Shown here piece by piece: positions 27,973 through 39,125 of a stretch of DNA of 64,000 bases. The first letter of the stretch is position 1, and every line of letters begins with the position of its first letter. The notes below the pieces were generated by a model. That model made no database searches. It was not told the origin of the DNA and saw only the letters and a program-made list of their open reading frames with translations. The stretch comes from Mannheimia haemolytica. Its GTDB lineage: Bacteria > Pseudomonadota > Gammaproteobacteria > Enterobacterales > Pasteurellaceae. The DNA is taken from assembly GCA_900638155.1 (NCBI GenBank), contig LR134495.1, forward strand, positions 1,798,001 through 1,862,000, in the 5' to 3' direction. The translations under genes and the position numbers were made by a program.

Positions 27973-29514
27973 ATGAGTAGCATTGATGCTCTTTTTAAAA
28001 GTTTCTTAGGAAAAAGCCCCGAGTGGTATAAATTGTGCATTTTGGCATTTTTAATTATCAATCCGCTCATTTATTTCTTTATCAGCCCTTTTGTTGCAGG
28101 CTGGTTTCTAGTTGCTGAATTTATTTTTACTCTTTCTATGGCATTAAAATGTTATCCATTACAGCCCGGTGGTTTATTAGCGATCGAGGCAGTTGTAATC
28201 GGTATGACAAGCCCTCACCACATTAAAGAAGAAATTATAGCGAACTTTGATGTTATTCTTCTTTTAATGTTTATGGTTGCCGGTATTTACTTTATGAAGC
28301 AATTATTGCTTTATATTTTCACCAAACTACTTGTCGCCATTCATTCGAAAAAAATTCTTTCCCTTTCTTTCTGCTTAAGCGCTGCTTTTTTATCCGCCTT
28401 TCTTGATGCTTTAACGGTTATTGCTGTAATCATTAGCGTTGGGACAGGTTTCTACGGCGTATATCATAAAGTCGCATCAGGTAATAACTTTGAAGATTCT
28501 ACTGATATTACTAATGATGAAAAAATCATCTCTAATAAAGAAATTTTAGAGCAATTTCGTGGTTTTTTAAGAAGTTTATTGATGCACGCCGGTATTGGCT
28601 CAGCTTTAGGTGGCGTAATGACCATGGTGGGAGAACCACAAAACTTAATTATTGCCTCCCAAGCGGAATGGGGATTTATCGAATTCTTACTTAGAGTATT
28701 ACCAGTTAGCTTACCCGTGTTAATTTGTGGGATTGCGACCTGCTTTCTTGTAGAAAAATATAAATTATTTGGTTATGGAGACAGGCTTCCTCGCAAAGTT
28801 TGGGTCGTACTCGCCCGCTATAGCCAACTAAAAGAACAAAAAATGACGAAACAAGATCGCTTAAAGATGCTGGTACAAGCCATTGCTGGAATTTGGTTAA
28901 TTATTGGCTTAGCGCTACACCTTGCCGATGTAGGGATTATTGGCTTAACCATCATCATTATTTGCACTGCATTTTGTGGCATTACTGATGAACACACATT
29001 AGGGAAAGCATTCCAAGAATCTATGCCTTTTACTGCATTGCTTATTGTGTTTTTCTCGGTTGTTGCCGTGATTATTGATTTAAAATTATTTGAGCCGATC
29101 ATTGCCTTTGTGTTATCTGCCGAGCCACATTCACAGCTTTCATTATTCTATATTTTCAATGGTTTGCTCTCGATGATTTCAGATAACGTCTTCGTCGGTA
29201 CTGTTTACATTAATGAAGCAAAAACCGCACTAGATGCCGGCATTATAGATCGTGAGCAGTTCGACCTGATTGCAGTTGCAATTAATACTGGCACAAATCT
29301 TCCTTCTGTTGCTACCCCAAACGGACAAGCTGCTTTCTTATTCTTATTAACGTCCTCCTTTGCGCCGTTAATTAAACTGTCTTACGGCAGAATGGTCTAT
29401 ATGGCATTACCTTATACCATTGTTCTATCTATTGTCGGTTTCTTAGGGTTAGAATTCTTACTACCTTCTATGACTGAAGTAATGATAAATTGGGGATGGT
29501 TTATTACACGTTAG
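27973..29514 (+). CDS. nhaB: Na+/H+ antiporter NhaB
   Basis: 513 residues, about a dozen hydrophobic membrane spans, starting with the family pattern [16 protein letters not shown] and containing [16 protein letters not shown] and [16 protein letters not shown]. Exchanges sodium for protons across the inner membrane for Na+ and pH balance. GAGGT ribosome site. Divergent from fadR and about 60 nt ahead of dsbB. Confidence 0.95.
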   Translation: MSSIDALFKSFLGKSPEWYKLCILAFLIINPLIYFFISPFVAGWFLVAEFIFTLSMALKCYPLQPGGLLAIEAVVIGMTSPHHIKEEIIANFDVILLLMFMVAGIYFMKQLLLYIFTKLLVAIHSKKILSLSFCLSAAFLSAFLDALTVIAVIISVGTGFYGVYHKVASGNNFEDSTDITNDEKIISNKEILEQFRGFLRSLLMHAGIGSALGGVMTMVGEPQNLIIASQAEWGFIEFLLRVLPVSLPVLICGIATCFLVEKYKLFGYGDRLPRKVWVVLARYSQLKEQKMTKQDRLKMLVQAIAGIWLIIGLALHLADVGIIGLTIIIICTAFCGITDEHTLGKAFQESMPFTALLIVFFSVVAVIIDLKLFEPIIAFVLSAEPHSQLSLFYIFNGLLSMISDNVFVGTVYINEAKTALDAGIIDREQFDLIAVAINTGTNLPSVATPNGQAAFLFLLTSSFAPLIKLSYGRMVYMALPYTIVLSIVGFLGLEFLLPSMTEVMINWGWFITR

Positions 29515-29576
29515 TTTATAGATAACTCATACCAAATAAGGTAGAATGCCTTAAGTTCACAAAATGAGGAATAACT

Positions 29577-30116
29577 ATGCTCTATTTTTTTAAAAATCTA
29601 TCACGATCTCGCAGTGCATGGTTTTTGCTAATGTTAAGCTGTCTTATACTTGAAGGCACAGCGCTTTATTTCCAACATGGGATGGGATTAGTACCTTGTG
29701 TAATGTGTATTTATGAACGAGTTGCTTTATTTGGTATTTTATTTGCCGGTATTTTAGGATTTCTTGGTAATAGATATGCGATTATTCGCTACTTGGCAAT
29801 TCTAATTTGGCTTGGTAGCGCATTTAAAGGGCTAATACTTTCAATCAAACACCACGATTATCAAGTCAATCCATCACCATGGAATCAATGCGAATTTAAA
29901 GTTAATTTCCCGCAAACCTTGCCGCTTGACCAATGGCTACCACAAGTGTTTGCCCCCGGTCCGGTTAATTGTAGCCAAAGCCAATGGGAAATGTTCGGCT
30001 TTTCAATGGCACAATGGCTAATCTTTACTTTTGCGGTTTACTTAATTGTTGCGGTCATTGTGCTAATCAGCCAATTTAAACGTAGCCGTCAAAGAAATAA
30101 CTTTATGTTTCGTTAA
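29577..30116 (+). CDS. dsbB: Disulfide bond formation protein DsbB
   Basis: 179 residues, four membrane spans. Redox pairs: Cys41-Cys44 in VPCVMC and Cys105/Cys132 in the second periplasmic loop. It reoxidises DsbA and passes electrons to quinones. Lies after nhaB, as in E. coli. Confidence 0.95.
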   Translation: MLYFFKNLSRSRSAWFLLMLSCLILEGTALYFQHGMGLVPCVMCIYERVALFGILFAGILGFLGNRYAIIRYLAILIWLGSAFKGLILSIKHHDYQVNPSPWNQCEFKVNFPQTLPLDQWLPQVFAPGPVNCSQSQWEMFGFSMAQWLIFTFAVYLIVAVIVLISQFKRSRQRNNFMFR

Positions 30117-30124
30117 TCAATAAA

Positions 30125-30146
30125 GGGGCAAATGATAATTTGCCCC
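30125..30146. repeat. GGGGCAAAT palindrome between dsbB and metC
   Basis: GGGGCAAAT (30125-30133), loop GATA, ATTTGCCCC (30138-30146). Close in pattern to the GGGGCGAAA palindrome at 47.7 kb. Nine nt after the dsbB stop, so it may stop or slow transcription. Confidence 0.6.
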
Positions 30147-30172
30147 TACCTATTTCATATTCAGGAAAAGTT

Positions 30173-31363
30173 ATGTCTCAATATCAAAATCTTTCTACCA
30201 GACTTGTCCATACCGGGCGTAAAAAACGCTATACACAAGGAGCAGTTAACCCGGTGATTCAGCGTGCTTCATCTTTAGTGTTTGAAACCTTAGAAGAGAA
30301 AAAACACGCTACACAAAACCGCTACAAAGGAGCATTATTTTATGGCAGACGTGGCACTCTCACTCATTTTTCATTACAAGAAGCAATGTGTGAATTAGAA
30401 GGCGGGGCAGGTTGCTACCTCTACCCTTGCGGTGCGGCGGCAGTCACCAATGCAATTTTAGCTTTTGTGGAACAAGGCGATCACGTTTTAATGACCAGTG
30501 CGGCTTACGAACCAACACAAGAGTTCTGCAATATGCTGTTAAAACGTATGGGTGTTTCAACTACTTATTATGACCCGATGATTGGCGAAGGCTTGAAAGC
30601 CCTTGTACAACCGAATACCAAAGTGCTTTTTTTAGAATCGCCGAGTTCGCTGACAATGGAAGTGCCTGATATTCCGACTCTAGTGCGTGTTGCTCGTGAA
30701 ATCAATCCGAAAATCGTGATTATGATCGATAACACTTGGTCTGCCGGTGTGCTGTTCCCTGCTTTAGAATATGGGATTGATATTTCAATTCAAGCCGGCA
30801 CTAAATATTTGGTCGGGCATTCTGATGTGATGATCGGGACTGCCGTTTCCAACGCCCGTTGTTGGGATAAACTGCGTGAAGGCTCTTATTTAATGGGACA
30901 AATGGTGGATGCCGATTCCGCTTATACCACTGCTCGGGGGCTACGCACCTTAGGCATTCGCTTAAAGCAGCACGAACAAAGCAGTATTGCGGTTGCCAAC
31001 TGGCTGGCTCAACGTCCTGAAGTGAAAGCAGTTTATCACCCGGCGTTGGAAAGCTGCCCGGGGCACGAGTTTTTCAAGCGGGATTTTTTAGGATCAAGCG
31101 GTCTATTTTCGTTTGAACTTTGCGAAAAGCTCTCGAATGAGAAATTAGCCAACTTCCTAGAGCATTTTGAACTGTTTTCAATGGCGTATTCTTGGGGTGG
31201 GTTTGAATCGCTGATTCTTGCCAATCAGCCGGAAGAAATTGCCAAAATCCGTCCGTCTATTGAGCGAAAACTAACGGGTACATTAATTCGCATTCACGTT
31301 GGCTTGGAAGCGGTGGAAGATTTAATTGCCGATTTAGAACAAGGTTTTAACCGTATTCGCTAA
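30173..31363 (+). CDS. metC: Cystathionine beta-lyase
   Basis: 396 residues from ATG 30173 (upstream in-frame start at 30140 runs through the hairpin repeat and is rejected). Cys/Met metabolism PLP enzyme: [13 protein letters not shown] near the start, [19 protein letters not shown] and the Schiff-base lysine in [12 protein letters not shown]. It resembles E. coli MetC over its whole length. Converts cystathionine to homocysteine, pyruvate and ammonia. Faces a MetE-like methyltransferase gene that would use homocysteine. Confidence 0.93.
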   Translation: MSQYQNLSTRLVHTGRKKRYTQGAVNPVIQRASSLVFETLEEKKHATQNRYKGALFYGRRGTLTHFSLQEAMCELEGGAGCYLYPCGAAAVTNAILAFVEQGDHVLMTSAAYEPTQEFCNMLLKRMGVSTTYYDPMIGEGLKALVQPNTKVLFLESPSSLTMEVPDIPTLVRVAREINPKIVIMIDNTWSAGVLFPALEYGIDISIQAGTKYLVGHSDVMIGTAVSNARCWDKLREGSYLMGQMVDADSAYTTARGLRTLGIRLKQHEQSSIAVANWLAQRPEVKAVYHPALESCPGHEFFKRDFLGSSGLFSFELCEKLSNEKLANFLEHFELFSMAYSWGGFESLILANQPEEIAKIRPSIERKLTGTLIRIHVGLEAVEDLIADLEQGFNRIR

Positions 31364-31390
31364 ATGGCTTGAATTGCAAAAAATTAACAA

Positions 31391-31417
31391 AAAATGCCCG
31401 CTTGTTGCGGGCATTTT
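31391..31417. terminator. Bidirectional terminator between metC and the MetE-like gene
   Basis: AAAATGCCCGC (31391-31401), loop TTGTT, GCGGGCATTTT (31407-31417). Confidence 0.92.
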
Positions 31418-31423
31418 CTCACA

Positions 31424-32512
31424 TTAATCTTCGCCCCAAACTTCTTTGGCAATTTCTTCCACAAAGCGGACTTTCGCCCACTGTTGTGCTTCTGACATTA
31501 TATTGCCCTCTTCGGTTGAGGCAAAACCACATTGCGGACTGAGACAAAGCTGCTCTAACGGCACATATTTTGCCGCCTCTTGAATACGGGCTTTAACCGC
31601 TTCTTTATCTTCCAATTCAGGGAATTTTGAACTAATTAAGCCTAACACCACACGCCCTTTGTTGTTGGCAAAATGTTTTAACGGCTCAAAGCCGCCTGAA
31701 CGCTCATCATCATATTCTAAGAAATAGCCGTCATAGTTGGTTTGAGCAAATAAGCCGTCAGCAATCGGGTCATAAGCCCCTGTCAATAAATAAGAGGATT
31801 TATAGTTGCCTCGGCAAACGTGGGTGGTAATGGTTAGATCTTCCGGCTTATCAGCAAGAATCGCTTGAATATTTGCCACCGCCTGAGCTTTATCGGCTTC
31901 AAATCTCGGTTGACCAACGTTATTACACAGCGATCCCCAATACACATCATCAATTTGCAAATAGCGACAACCGGCATCGTAAAATGCTTTAATCGCTTCT
32001 TTATAAGCCTGTTGCACATCTTTGGCAAATTCCTCACGGTTTGAGTAAATGCCGTGATCCCACTGAATCGGGTACATTAATTGGTTTGGACTTGGAATGG
32101 TAAATTTCGCCACCGCACGACCGCCTACAATCGCATTGAATTTTTTAAAATGCTCAATAAAAGGGTGATTCGGATTCCAAGACACTTTACCGCAACAACG
32201 TGTATTATAAGGGCGAACCTCAACCCCTTTAAAAGCATAGGCTTTTTCCGGCACATAGCCTTCAATGCCGTTCAGGTTTTCCAAGAAATCAATATGCCAC
32301 CAAGAGCGGTGATATTCACCGTCTGTGACAACTTGAATGCCCGCATCTAATTGAGCTTGTACTAATTTTTTCACTTCAGCTTCTACAATTTCATCACGTT
32401 GTTCAAGGGAAATGTTGCCTGCTTTATAGTCTGCGTGAGCTTTTTTCCAAGCCTCTGAACGTAAATATGAGCCAACGGTGTCTGCGTGAAAAGGTAATTT
32501 TTGATTTGCCAT
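31424..32512 (-). CDS. Stand-alone MetE-type (cobalamin-independent) methionine synthase-like protein
   Basis: 362 residues, equivalent to the C-terminal catalytic half of MetE (UROD/MetE-like TIM barrel); the N-terminal MetE half is missing. Zinc-site pattern HVCRGNY and LSPQCGFAS are visible, together with VVTDGEYHRSWWHIDF at about 61. Such short proteins (YxjG/YxjH type) make methionine from homocysteine with a methyl donor that is not settled in all cases. It faces metC. Ribosome site GGAG is close upstream. Methyl donor unknown. Confidence 0.82.
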   Translation of the reverse strand: MANQKLPFHADTVGSYLRSEAWKKAHADYKAGNISLEQRDEIVEAEVKKLVQAQLDAGIQVVTDGEYHRSWWHIDFLENLNGIEGYVPEKAYAFKGVEVRPYNTRCCGKVSWNPNHPFIEHFKKFNAIVGGRAVAKFTIPSPNQLMYPIQWDHGIYSNREEFAKDVQQAYKEAIKAFYDAGCRYLQIDDVYWGSLCNNVGQPRFEADKAQAVANIQAILADKPEDLTITTHVCRGNYKSSYLLTGAYDPIADGLFAQTNYDGYFLEYDDERSGGFEPLKHFANNKGRVVLGLISSKFPELEDKEAVKARIQEAAKYVPLEQLCLSPQCGFASTEEGNIMSEAQQWAKVRFVEEIAKEVWGED

Positions 32513-32685
32513 TTTAGTTCTCCAACTCCTGTATTACTGGAGTTTATCCTAAGCCAATTGAGCCAAGCTCACAATCAATTTATCGGCTTTTTAATTGAAA
32601 AAATCTCACCAAAAGATGAAAGTGATTCATAATGGTGAGATTAGAGAGTGACAAGCGGTGAGTTTTTGCTGTTTTTTTGCAAAAC

Positions 32686-33327
32686 TTAAACACCGTATTT
32701 TTCACGATATTCACGCATTTTCGGTAAATAAGGGGCGTATTGTGGCGATGTTTCAATAAATGCCACTAAGTCATCAAAATCTACGATCGAGAAAACTTGG
32801 CAACCGTAATCACGTTCCACCTCTTGAATCGCTGATAACTCGCCCTTGCCTTTCTCTTTGCGGTTTAACGCAATCAGCACACCGGCAAGTTGGGCATTAT
32901 TGGCATTGATAATTTCCATCGACTCACGAATTGCCGTGCCTGCGGTAATCACATCGTCTACCAGCAAAATCTTGCCCGTTAAGGGAGAACCGATTAAATT
33001 ACCGCCCTCTCCGTGATCTTTTGCCTCTTTGCGGTTAAAGCAACAAGGTTTATCCACATCGAACAGGTTGGCTAGTGCTACCGCAATCGTGGTTGCAATC
33101 GGAATGCCTTTGTAAGCCGGTCCGAATAACACATCATACTCAATGCCGCTGGCTTGAATGGCTTTGACATAATATTCGCCTAATTTGGCTAAATCCCGCC
33201 CGGTGTTAAAAAGCCCTGCATTGAAAAAATAGGGGCTGATTCTGCCTGATTTTAAGGTAAATTCGCCAAATTTCAGCACATTGCGGCTTAAGGCAAATTC
33301 AATAAAGTCATGTTTGTATTGTTGCAT
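32686..33327 (-). CDS. pyrE: Orotate phosphoribosyltransferase
   Basis: 213 residues. PRPP-binding motif [16 protein letters not shown] and the early block [18 protein letters not shown] place it as PyrE, converting orotate and PRPP to OMP in pyrimidine synthesis. Length normal. A uptake sequence core (ACAAGCGGT, about 32653) lies downstream. Attenuator not identified. Confidence 0.96.
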   Translation of the reverse strand: MQQYKHDFIEFALSRNVLKFGEFTLKSGRISPYFFNAGLFNTGRDLAKLGEYYVKAIQASGIEYDVLFGPAYKGIPIATTIAVALANLFDVDKPCCFNRKEAKDHGEGGNLIGSPLTGKILLVDDVITAGTAIRESMEIINANNAQLAGVLIALNRKEKGKGELSAIQEVERDYGCQVFSIVDFDDLVAFIETSPQYAPYLPKMREYREKYGV

Positions 33328-33413
33328 CGTTTTTTCCTTTTATATTTCCCCACTTCTTGATAAGACAAGCGGTTATTTTTCTAAAAAATATTGCAAATCA
33401 TCAGAATTTATGA

Positions 33414-33476
33414 TGGCGCAAGCGTCCACGCTTGTGCCACAAAACATTTTTAGCACAAGCGTGGACGCTTGCGCTA
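33414..33476. repeat. Pair of opposed 26-bp palindromes (REP/BIME-like)
   Basis: Copy 1 at 33414-33439 (TGGCGCAAGCGT-CC-ACGCTTGTGCCA) and copy 2 at 33451-33476, which is nearly the reverse complement of copy 1 (two mismatches), are separated by 11 nt. Each is itself almost palindromic, so the block can fold as two small hairpins or one long one. A third relative lies at 41893-41918. Confidence 0.85.
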
Positions 33477-33488
33477 TCCGTATTTAAT

Positions 33489-34331
33489 TTACTCCGGCGT
33501 AATCCACTCCACATTCCAAGATCCGGTGCCTTCCGGCACAAGCACCTCGGTTAAATAAGGCAGGATTTTTTTCATCTGGGCTTCAAGCTGCCAAGGTGGG
33601 TTGATCACAATCATACCACTTGCCGTCATTCCTCGTTGGTCGCTATCAGGACGAACTGCAAGCTCAATTTGTAGAATTTTGCGAATGCCGGTATCCATTA
33701 AACCTCGCACGATGCGTTTGGTATGTTGGCGAAGCACCACCGGATACCAAATGGCATACACACCGGTGGCAAACCGTTTGTAGCCCTCTTCAATCGCTTT
33801 AACCACCAATTCATAATCTTCTTTTAATTCATAAGGTGGGTCAATCAGCACAAAGCCTCGGCGTTCTTTAGGCGGCAGGGTGGATTTTAATTGTTGAAAG
33901 CCGTTTTCACGCTTGGTTTGCACATTTTTTGCTTTGGCAAATTCTTGTCGTAACAACGGAAAATCATTGGGGTGAAGTTCGGTAAGAATGGCTCGGTCTT
34001 GCTCACGCAGTTGTTGTACCGCCAATAATGGCGAACCGGCGTAATACTTTAACTTGCCGCCACGGTTTAATTTTTTCAGCTCATCAATATAGAATGCAAC
34101 TTCTTCCGGTAAATCGTCACGTTCCCATAAACGGGCAACCCCCTCTAAATATTCGCCTGTTTTTTCCGATTCAAAACTTAACAGACTATAACGCCCCACA
34201 CCGGCGTGGGTATCAAGATATAAAAATCCTTTTTCTTTCTCTTTTAAGGCACGCAAGATCAAAAGCTGGACAATGTGTTTTAGCACATCAGCGTGGTTGC
34301 CGGCGTGGAAACTGTGGCGATAACTTAACAT
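33489..34331 (-). CDS. rlmJ: 23S rRNA (adenine-2030-N6)-methyltransferase RlmJ
   Basis: 280 residues beginning MLSYRHSFHAGNHADVLKH, the RlmJ (YhiR) signature. AdoMet site in YLDTHAGVGRYSL and the catalytic N6-adenine motif DPPYELK at about residue 165. Length normal. Divergent from ampD. Confidence 0.93.
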   Translation of the reverse strand: MLSYRHSFHAGNHADVLKHIVQLLILRALKEKEKGFLYLDTHAGVGRYSLLSFESEKTGEYLEGVARLWERDDLPEEVAFYIDELKKLNRGGKLKYYAGSPLLAVQQLREQDRAILTELHPNDFPLLRQEFAKAKNVQTKRENGFQQLKSTLPPKERRGFVLIDPPYELKEDYELVVKAIEEGYKRFATGVYAIWYPVVLRQHTKRIVRGLMDTGIRKILQIELAVRPDSDQRGMTASGMIVINPPWQLEAQMKKILPYLTEVLVPEGTGSWNVEWITPE

Positions 34332-34390
34332 ATTCTTCTCTTTTTCTAGTAAAATGAGCCATATTTTAACGTATTCACCCTCTTTAGACT

Positions 34391-34966
34391 ATGCCAAATT
34401 TAAAAATCGAACAGGGCTGCTTAACCGGTCAAAAACAAGTGCCGTCTCCGCATTTTAGCCAACGTCCTGATCAAGAGGATATTTCCTTGTTGGTTATTCA
34501 TTACATCAGCTTACCGCCGGAAGAATTTGGTGGAAATTTTATCGATCTGTTTTTCCAAGGAAAACTCGACCCAACCGCTCACCCCTATTTTGAAGAAATC
34601 AAAGATCTACGGGTTTCCGCCCATTGTTTGATTAATCGAGAGGGAAAAATCACTCAATATGTGAATTTTAACGATATGGCGTGGCATGCCGGCGTGTCTT
34701 GTTTTGAAGGGCGGGCTAAATGCAATGAATATTCGATTGGGATTGAGCTGGAAGGCAGTAATAATCAGCCGTTTACCCAAGCTCAATATCAATCTTTGGC
34801 TAATTTGACCAAAGCCATTCAGCAAAGCTATCCACTGATTACCGATGAACGCATCACCGGGCATTGCAATATTGCCCCGGAACGGAAAATAGACCCGGGG
34901 CAATATTTTGATTGGGCATATTACAAGCACCTACTGAACGAGGCTAAAAAGTCGGCTCAGCGGTAA
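34391..34966 (+). CDS. ampD: 1,6-anhydro-N-acetylmuramyl-L-alanine amidase AmpD
   Basis: 191 residues. Amidase_2 fold with zinc ligands His37 (VIHYIS), His158 (GHCNIAP) and Asp168 (KIDPG), and the catalytic Glu120 in IGIELEG. Cytoplasmic recycling enzyme that removes peptide from anhydro-muropeptides; loss derepresses AmpC in species that carry it. Its last 23 nt overlap the convergent rluA. Confidence 0.93.
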   Translation: MPNLKIEQGCLTGQKQVPSPHFSQRPDQEDISLLVIHYISLPPEEFGGNFIDLFFQGKLDPTAHPYFEEIKDLRVSAHCLINREGKITQYVNFNDMAWHAGVSCFEGRAKCNEYSIGIELEGSNNQPFTQAQYQSLANLTKAIQQSYPLITDERITGHCNIAPERKIDPGQYFDWAYYKHLLNEAKKSAQR

Positions 34967-35612
34967 AGGTCATCAGCTCACCGCTAATCGGGTGAGTAAT
35001 GGTCAGAGACTCCGCGTGCAAACATAATCTAGGCGATAAACTTTTTGCCAGCGGATTAGCATAAAACTTATCGCCAATAATCGGGTGCCCTAATGCGAGG
35101 CTATGTACTCGTAGCTGATGCGAACGTCCCGTGATAGGCGTGAGTTTTACTCGGGTTGTATTATTCGGATAATGAGCTAACACTTCATAATGGGTAATCG
35201 CTTTTTTACCCCGTTCATAACAAATTTTCTGGCGGGGGCGATTTTCCCAATCGCAAATCAGAGGAAAATTCATTTCGCCTTTATCCCCAACTTTTTCGCC
35301 TAATTTGCCCCAAAGTAACGCAATATAGTGTTTTTTCGGTTCACGTTCCCGAAATTGTCGTTTGAGTTCTTTTTCCGCGGTTTTGCTCAGGGCGAACAAA
35401 AGAATACCGCTTGTTGCCATATCCAAACGGTGAGCCGGTTCGGTAAAGCCATATTTTTGCTGCACTCGGGTCATTGCACTGTCGTAATATTCGGGGCGAT
35501 TGCCCGGCACCGACAGTAAACCACTCGGCTTGTTAATCACTAAAATATGGTTATCCCGATAAACCTCATCTAAAAAAGGTTCTAATGGAGGGTTATATTC
35601 AATTAATGCCAT
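34944..35612 (-). CDS. rluA: Pseudouridine synthase RluA (23S U746 / tRNA U32)
   Basis: 222 residues without an S4 domain. Catalytic motif HRLDMATSGILLFAL and the late motif GRSHQLRVH are typical of RluA. It follows rapA by 18 nt, as in E. coli rapA-rluA, and overlaps the 3' end of the convergent ampD by 23 nt. Confidence 0.92.
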   Translation of the reverse strand: MALIEYNPPLEPFLDEVYRDNHILVINKPSGLLSVPGNRPEYYDSAMTRVQQKYGFTEPAHRLDMATSGILLFALSKTAEKELKRQFREREPKKHYIALLWGKLGEKVGDKGEMNFPLICDWENRPRQKICYERGKKAITHYEVLAHYPNNTTRVKLTPITGRSHQLRVHSLALGHPIIGDKFYANPLAKSLSPRLCLHAESLTITHPISGELMTFTAEPTF

Positions 35613-35630
35613 ACTATTTCTATACTTAAG

Positions 35631-38543
35631 TCATTCTTTATTACTTACAATCACTCGCAAGCTATCTAAGCGATAATTTGCCGTCTCAAGCTGAGCGAGC
35701 GAGTCGTTAAGCTGTTGTTCTAAGGCTTCAACTTCATCGGCTCGAATGTTTTTATTCACCATTTTGAGTGATTCCAAGCGGTGTAATTCTGCTTTTAATT
35801 TGCTATTTGCCTCAAATTTAGCAGTTTCAATCACCTGCTGAACTTGAGGTTCCACCGCTTTTTCACTCGCTTTAATTAATTTTTCGATATCCGCTCGAGC
35901 CATTTTGGCAATTTTATTTGCCATCTGTTTATTCACCGGTTTTAATTGGCGTTCAAGCCCGGCAAAAGAGACCTGCGGAGCAATATTGTTGCCTTTGTTA
36001 TCCACTAAAACCCGAATCGGGGTTGGCGGTAGGAAACGGGTTAAATTTAGCCCTTTCGGTGCTTGTGCTTCCACCACATAAATCGCTTCAAGTAATAATG
36101 TACCGGCAGGCAATTTATTATTCACCAGCAATGAAATTGCTGATTTGCCAATATCGCCGGAGGTGATTAAATCAATACCATTGCGGATCATCGGGTGATC
36201 CCAAGTGAGAAATTCCACCTCTTCCCGCATTAATGCCAGCTCACGATTAAAGGTAATGGTTGTGCCATCTTCCGACAGCCCCGGGAAATCAGGCACCAGC
36301 ATATGCCCGGTTGGGCTAATCACAATGCTCTGCTCGCCTAAATCTTCCTGTTCAACACCAATCACATCAAACAAATTTAAGGCAAAATTAACCAACTGCG
36401 GATTATTATCTTCTTTCGCAATATCAATGGCGAGCTGTTGAGCGGCTTCTCCGCCATTAGAATTCAGTTCTAATAATCTATCCCGCCCTTTCTCCAGCTC
36501 GGCTTTCAAATACTGTTGGCGTTTATAGGTTTTCGCAACAAAATCGTCAAATTGGGCTGAAAGTTCCGGTTTTTGCAGGAATTGTTGCAATTCTTCACCT
36601 AATTCACGGAAGAGCGTTGTTCCCATCGGGCAGGTTTCTTCAAACGCATTTAAGCCTTTATGATACCACTCTGCCAACATCTGTTGAGCCGATAAATTAA
36701 AGCAAGGCACATAAATCTGAATATCATTTTTTTGCCCGATTCGATCTAATCGCCCAATACTTTGCTCCAATAAATCCGGGTTATCCGGCAAATTAAACAG
36801 CACTAAATCTTTGGCAAATTGGAAATTTCGCCCCTCTGAACCGATACTTGAACTAATCAGCACCTGTGCTCCTTCTTCTTGTTGAGCAAAATAGGCTGCG
36901 GCTTTATCACGCTCAACAATCGACATTTTCTCGTGGAAAACGGCGGAACGAATCGCCTCACGCTCACGCAAAACTTGTTCCAAAGCAATCGCGGTGTCTG
37001 CCTGTTTGCAAATCACCAGCACTTTTTCATCACGATGATTTTTTAAGAAAGTGATGAGCCAATCAATCCGAGGGTCGAATTCAGCCCATTTCGCATTCGG
37101 GTTCATTCGTTGGAACAAATATTCCGGATAGAGCAAATCACTTTGGCTCACGCTCCCCATCATCCCCATCACTTTTAACGCATTTTGGTATTGCTTCGGC
37201 ATTTCTAGGCTGATTTGGTGGTATTCCCGATGTGGGAAACCTTTCACCCCCTGACGGGTATTTCTAAACAACACTCGGCTGGTACCGTGTCGGTCAATTA
37301 ACTCACTAATCAGCTCTTGACGAGCTTGCAAGCGGTCATTTTCGTCCGATTTTTTGCTATTGATCGCACGGAACATCGGCTCGGTATCTTGCTCGCTTAG
37401 CAGCTCTGCTATCGCATTCTGCTCGTCATTGGTTAGCGGTTTATCGCTTAATAAGCTACTCACCGCATCTGCCACCGGTTTATATTGTGCTTGCTCCTGC
37501 ACAAACTCGGCATAATCATAAAAACGATCCGAATCTAACAACGCCAAGCGGGCAAAATGGCTCTCTTGCCCTAATTGCTCCGGTGTTGCCGTTAAAAGCA
37601 GAACGGCAGGAATTTGTTGAGACAAACGCGCTACCAACTGATAGCCGATGGAAGATTCGGTTTCCGACCATTCCAAATGGTGAGCCTCATCTACAATTAA
37701 GAGATCCCACTCGGCAGCAAGCACTTGATTGGCTCTGTTTTGAGCGGTTTCCAACCAATTTAGCGAGGTAATCACTAACGCTTCGCTTTCAAACGGATTT
37801 TCACTAACATCATCGCCATTTTCATCTTGTTTATCAAAATCGCTACAACGTTCTTCATCGAATAACGAGAATTTCAGATTAAAACGGCGAAGCATTTCCA
37901 CCAACCATTGATGTTGCAAACTTTCCGGCACTAATACCAATACTCGTTCCGCTCTGCCCGAAAATAGCTGTTGTTGCAAAATCATACCGGCTTCAATGGT
38001 TTTACCCAGTCCTACTTCATCGGCTAAGAGCACACGAGGAGCAAGGCGTTGCCCGACTTCTTTGGCAATATGTAATTGATGTGGAATCAGGCTGGCTCGA
38101 ATACCACGCAAACCACGCAGTGGCGATTGATACTGAGCTTGCTGGTGCTGCAAGGCGTTAAAGCGTAATGCAAAGCGATCTGAGCGATCAATTTGGGCTG
38201 AAAAAAGGCGGTCTTGCGGTTTACTGAAACTGATTTTGTGATCGAGCAACATTTCAGGCAATACAGCTTCTTCACCGTTATCCACCCTTTTGCCCAAATA
38301 GATTACGGCACCTTGATTTTCCACAACCTCTGAAACCTCTAACTGCCAGCCATCTATACTGTTAATTCTATCTCCGGCTTGAAACTGCACTCGAGTTAAA
38401 GGTGCAACTGCAATCGCATAGACCCGCTCTTCTTCCGCTGCCGGGAAATTGATAGTGACAGTGCGATGATCCACCGAAGTCACGATTCCCAAACCTAAAT
38501 TATTTTCCGATTCACTTAGCCAACGCTGACCGACTAAAAACAT
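35631..38543 (-). CDS. rapA: RNA polymerase-associated ATPase RapA (HepA)
   Basis: 970 residues, normal for RapA. Tudor-like N-terminal domains, SWI2/SNF2 ATPase with Walker [16 protein letters not shown] (about 170) and DEAHH box, helicase C motifs with [10 protein letters not shown] at about 590, and long C-terminal domains. It recycles RNA polymerase stalled after transcription. First gene of a rapA-rluA unit. Confidence 0.96.
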   Translation of the reverse strand: MFLVGQRWLSESENNLGLGIVTSVDHRTVTINFPAAEEERVYAIAVAPLTRVQFQAGDRINSIDGWQLEVSEVVENQGAVIYLGKRVDNGEEAVLPEMLLDHKISFSKPQDRLFSAQIDRSDRFALRFNALQHQQAQYQSPLRGLRGIRASLIPHQLHIAKEVGQRLAPRVLLADEVGLGKTIEAGMILQQQLFSGRAERVLVLVPESLQHQWLVEMLRRFNLKFSLFDEERCSDFDKQDENGDDVSENPFESEALVITSLNWLETAQNRANQVLAAEWDLLIVDEAHHLEWSETESSIGYQLVARLSQQIPAVLLLTATPEQLGQESHFARLALLDSDRFYDYAEFVQEQAQYKPVADAVSSLLSDKPLTNDEQNAIAELLSEQDTEPMFRAINSKKSDENDRLQARQELISELIDRHGTSRVLFRNTRQGVKGFPHREYHQISLEMPKQYQNALKVMGMMGSVSQSDLLYPEYLFQRMNPNAKWAEFDPRIDWLITFLKNHRDEKVLVICKQADTAIALEQVLREREAIRSAVFHEKMSIVERDKAAAYFAQQEEGAQVLISSSIGSEGRNFQFAKDLVLFNLPDNPDLLEQSIGRLDRIGQKNDIQIYVPCFNLSAQQMLAEWYHKGLNAFEETCPMGTTLFRELGEELQQFLQKPELSAQFDDFVAKTYKRQQYLKAELEKGRDRLLELNSNGGEAAQQLAIDIAKEDNNPQLVNFALNLFDVIGVEQEDLGEQSIVISPTGHMLVPDFPGLSEDGTTITFNRELALMREEVEFLTWDHPMIRNGIDLITSGDIGKSAISLLVNNKLPAGTLLLEAIYVVEAQAPKGLNLTRFLPPTPIRVLVDNKGNNIAPQVSFAGLERQLKPVNKQMANKIAKMARADIEKLIKASEKAVEPQVQQVIETAKFEANSKLKAELHRLESLKMVNKNIRADEVEALEQQLNDSLAQLETANYRLDSLRVIVSNKE

Positions 38544-38654
38544 TTTTTCCTCTAAGTAATAAGTAAAAGCATCATTATTGTCATTTAAACGGCTATTTTA
38601 CCAAATTCCGGGACCGGTCGGCTTGAGTATTTTTGCAAAAAAGCACAATAAAAA

Positions 38655-38687
38655 GACCGCTTGTGCGGTTAAATCACACAAGCGGTC
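38655..38687. terminator. Inverted uptake-sequence hairpin between rapA and the small secreted protein gene
   Basis: GACCGCTTGTG (38655-38665) pairs with CACAAGCGGTC (38677-38687), then GTTTT. It lies after the 38.7-kb gene only on the minus strand, where AAAA flanks give a T-run; most likely that gene's terminator is this hairpin. Confidence 0.5.
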
Positions 38688-38703
38688 GTTTTAAGGGGTA
38701 AAT

Positions 38704-39063
38704 TTAGTTTTTATCTAAATCTAGATCTGCCTTATATTCAATCCGATTTCTACCTTTTACTTCAATTTCAATATCCAGCTCTTGGTCACCACGTTTGAAT
38801 TTTAAATCAGCATCATCTCTATGAATATCAGATTCTACTAAATGGAAACCTTTACGTTTAGCGTGGGCGATCGCACTTTTCGCTAAGCCACGAACATCAT
38901 TACCACTGACACGATATTCTACTTCAAACTCACCATTACCTTGACGATCTGCTTTAACTAATTCGCCACGAGGCTGATAAATTTCACTTGGAATAGAAAC
39001 CGCAAATGCTGTTGCAGAAGCCAAAGTTGCTAATACTAAAAGACCTTTAGAAACAGTTTTCAT
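38704..39063 (-). CDS. Small secreted protein of unknown function
   Basis: 119 residues. Sec signal peptide (MKTVSKGLLVLATLASATAFA), then a compact charged mature part with many Asp, Lys and Arg residues (DADLKFKRGDQELDIEIEVKG). It has no cysteine and no membrane span. GGAGAT ribosome site. No family recognised; the tandem beta/charged pattern could suit a small periplasmic binding or stress protein, which is a guess. Confidence 0.7.
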   Translation of the reverse strand: MKTVSKGLLVLATLASATAFAVSIPSEIYQPRGELVKADRQGNGEFEVEYRVSGNDVRGLAKSAIAHAKRKGFHLVESDIHRDDADLKFKRGDQELDIEIEVKGRNRIEYKADLDLDKN

Positions 39064-39125
39064 TGAAATCTCCTATTAAATAAATGAAACCTATTACTGA
39101 GACCTTGCAAAATTAACAAAGTTCA

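Noticed and set aside
33414..33476. CRISPR array
   Set aside because: Only two opposed palindromes with an 11-nt spacer; no regular direct repeats and no cas genes.
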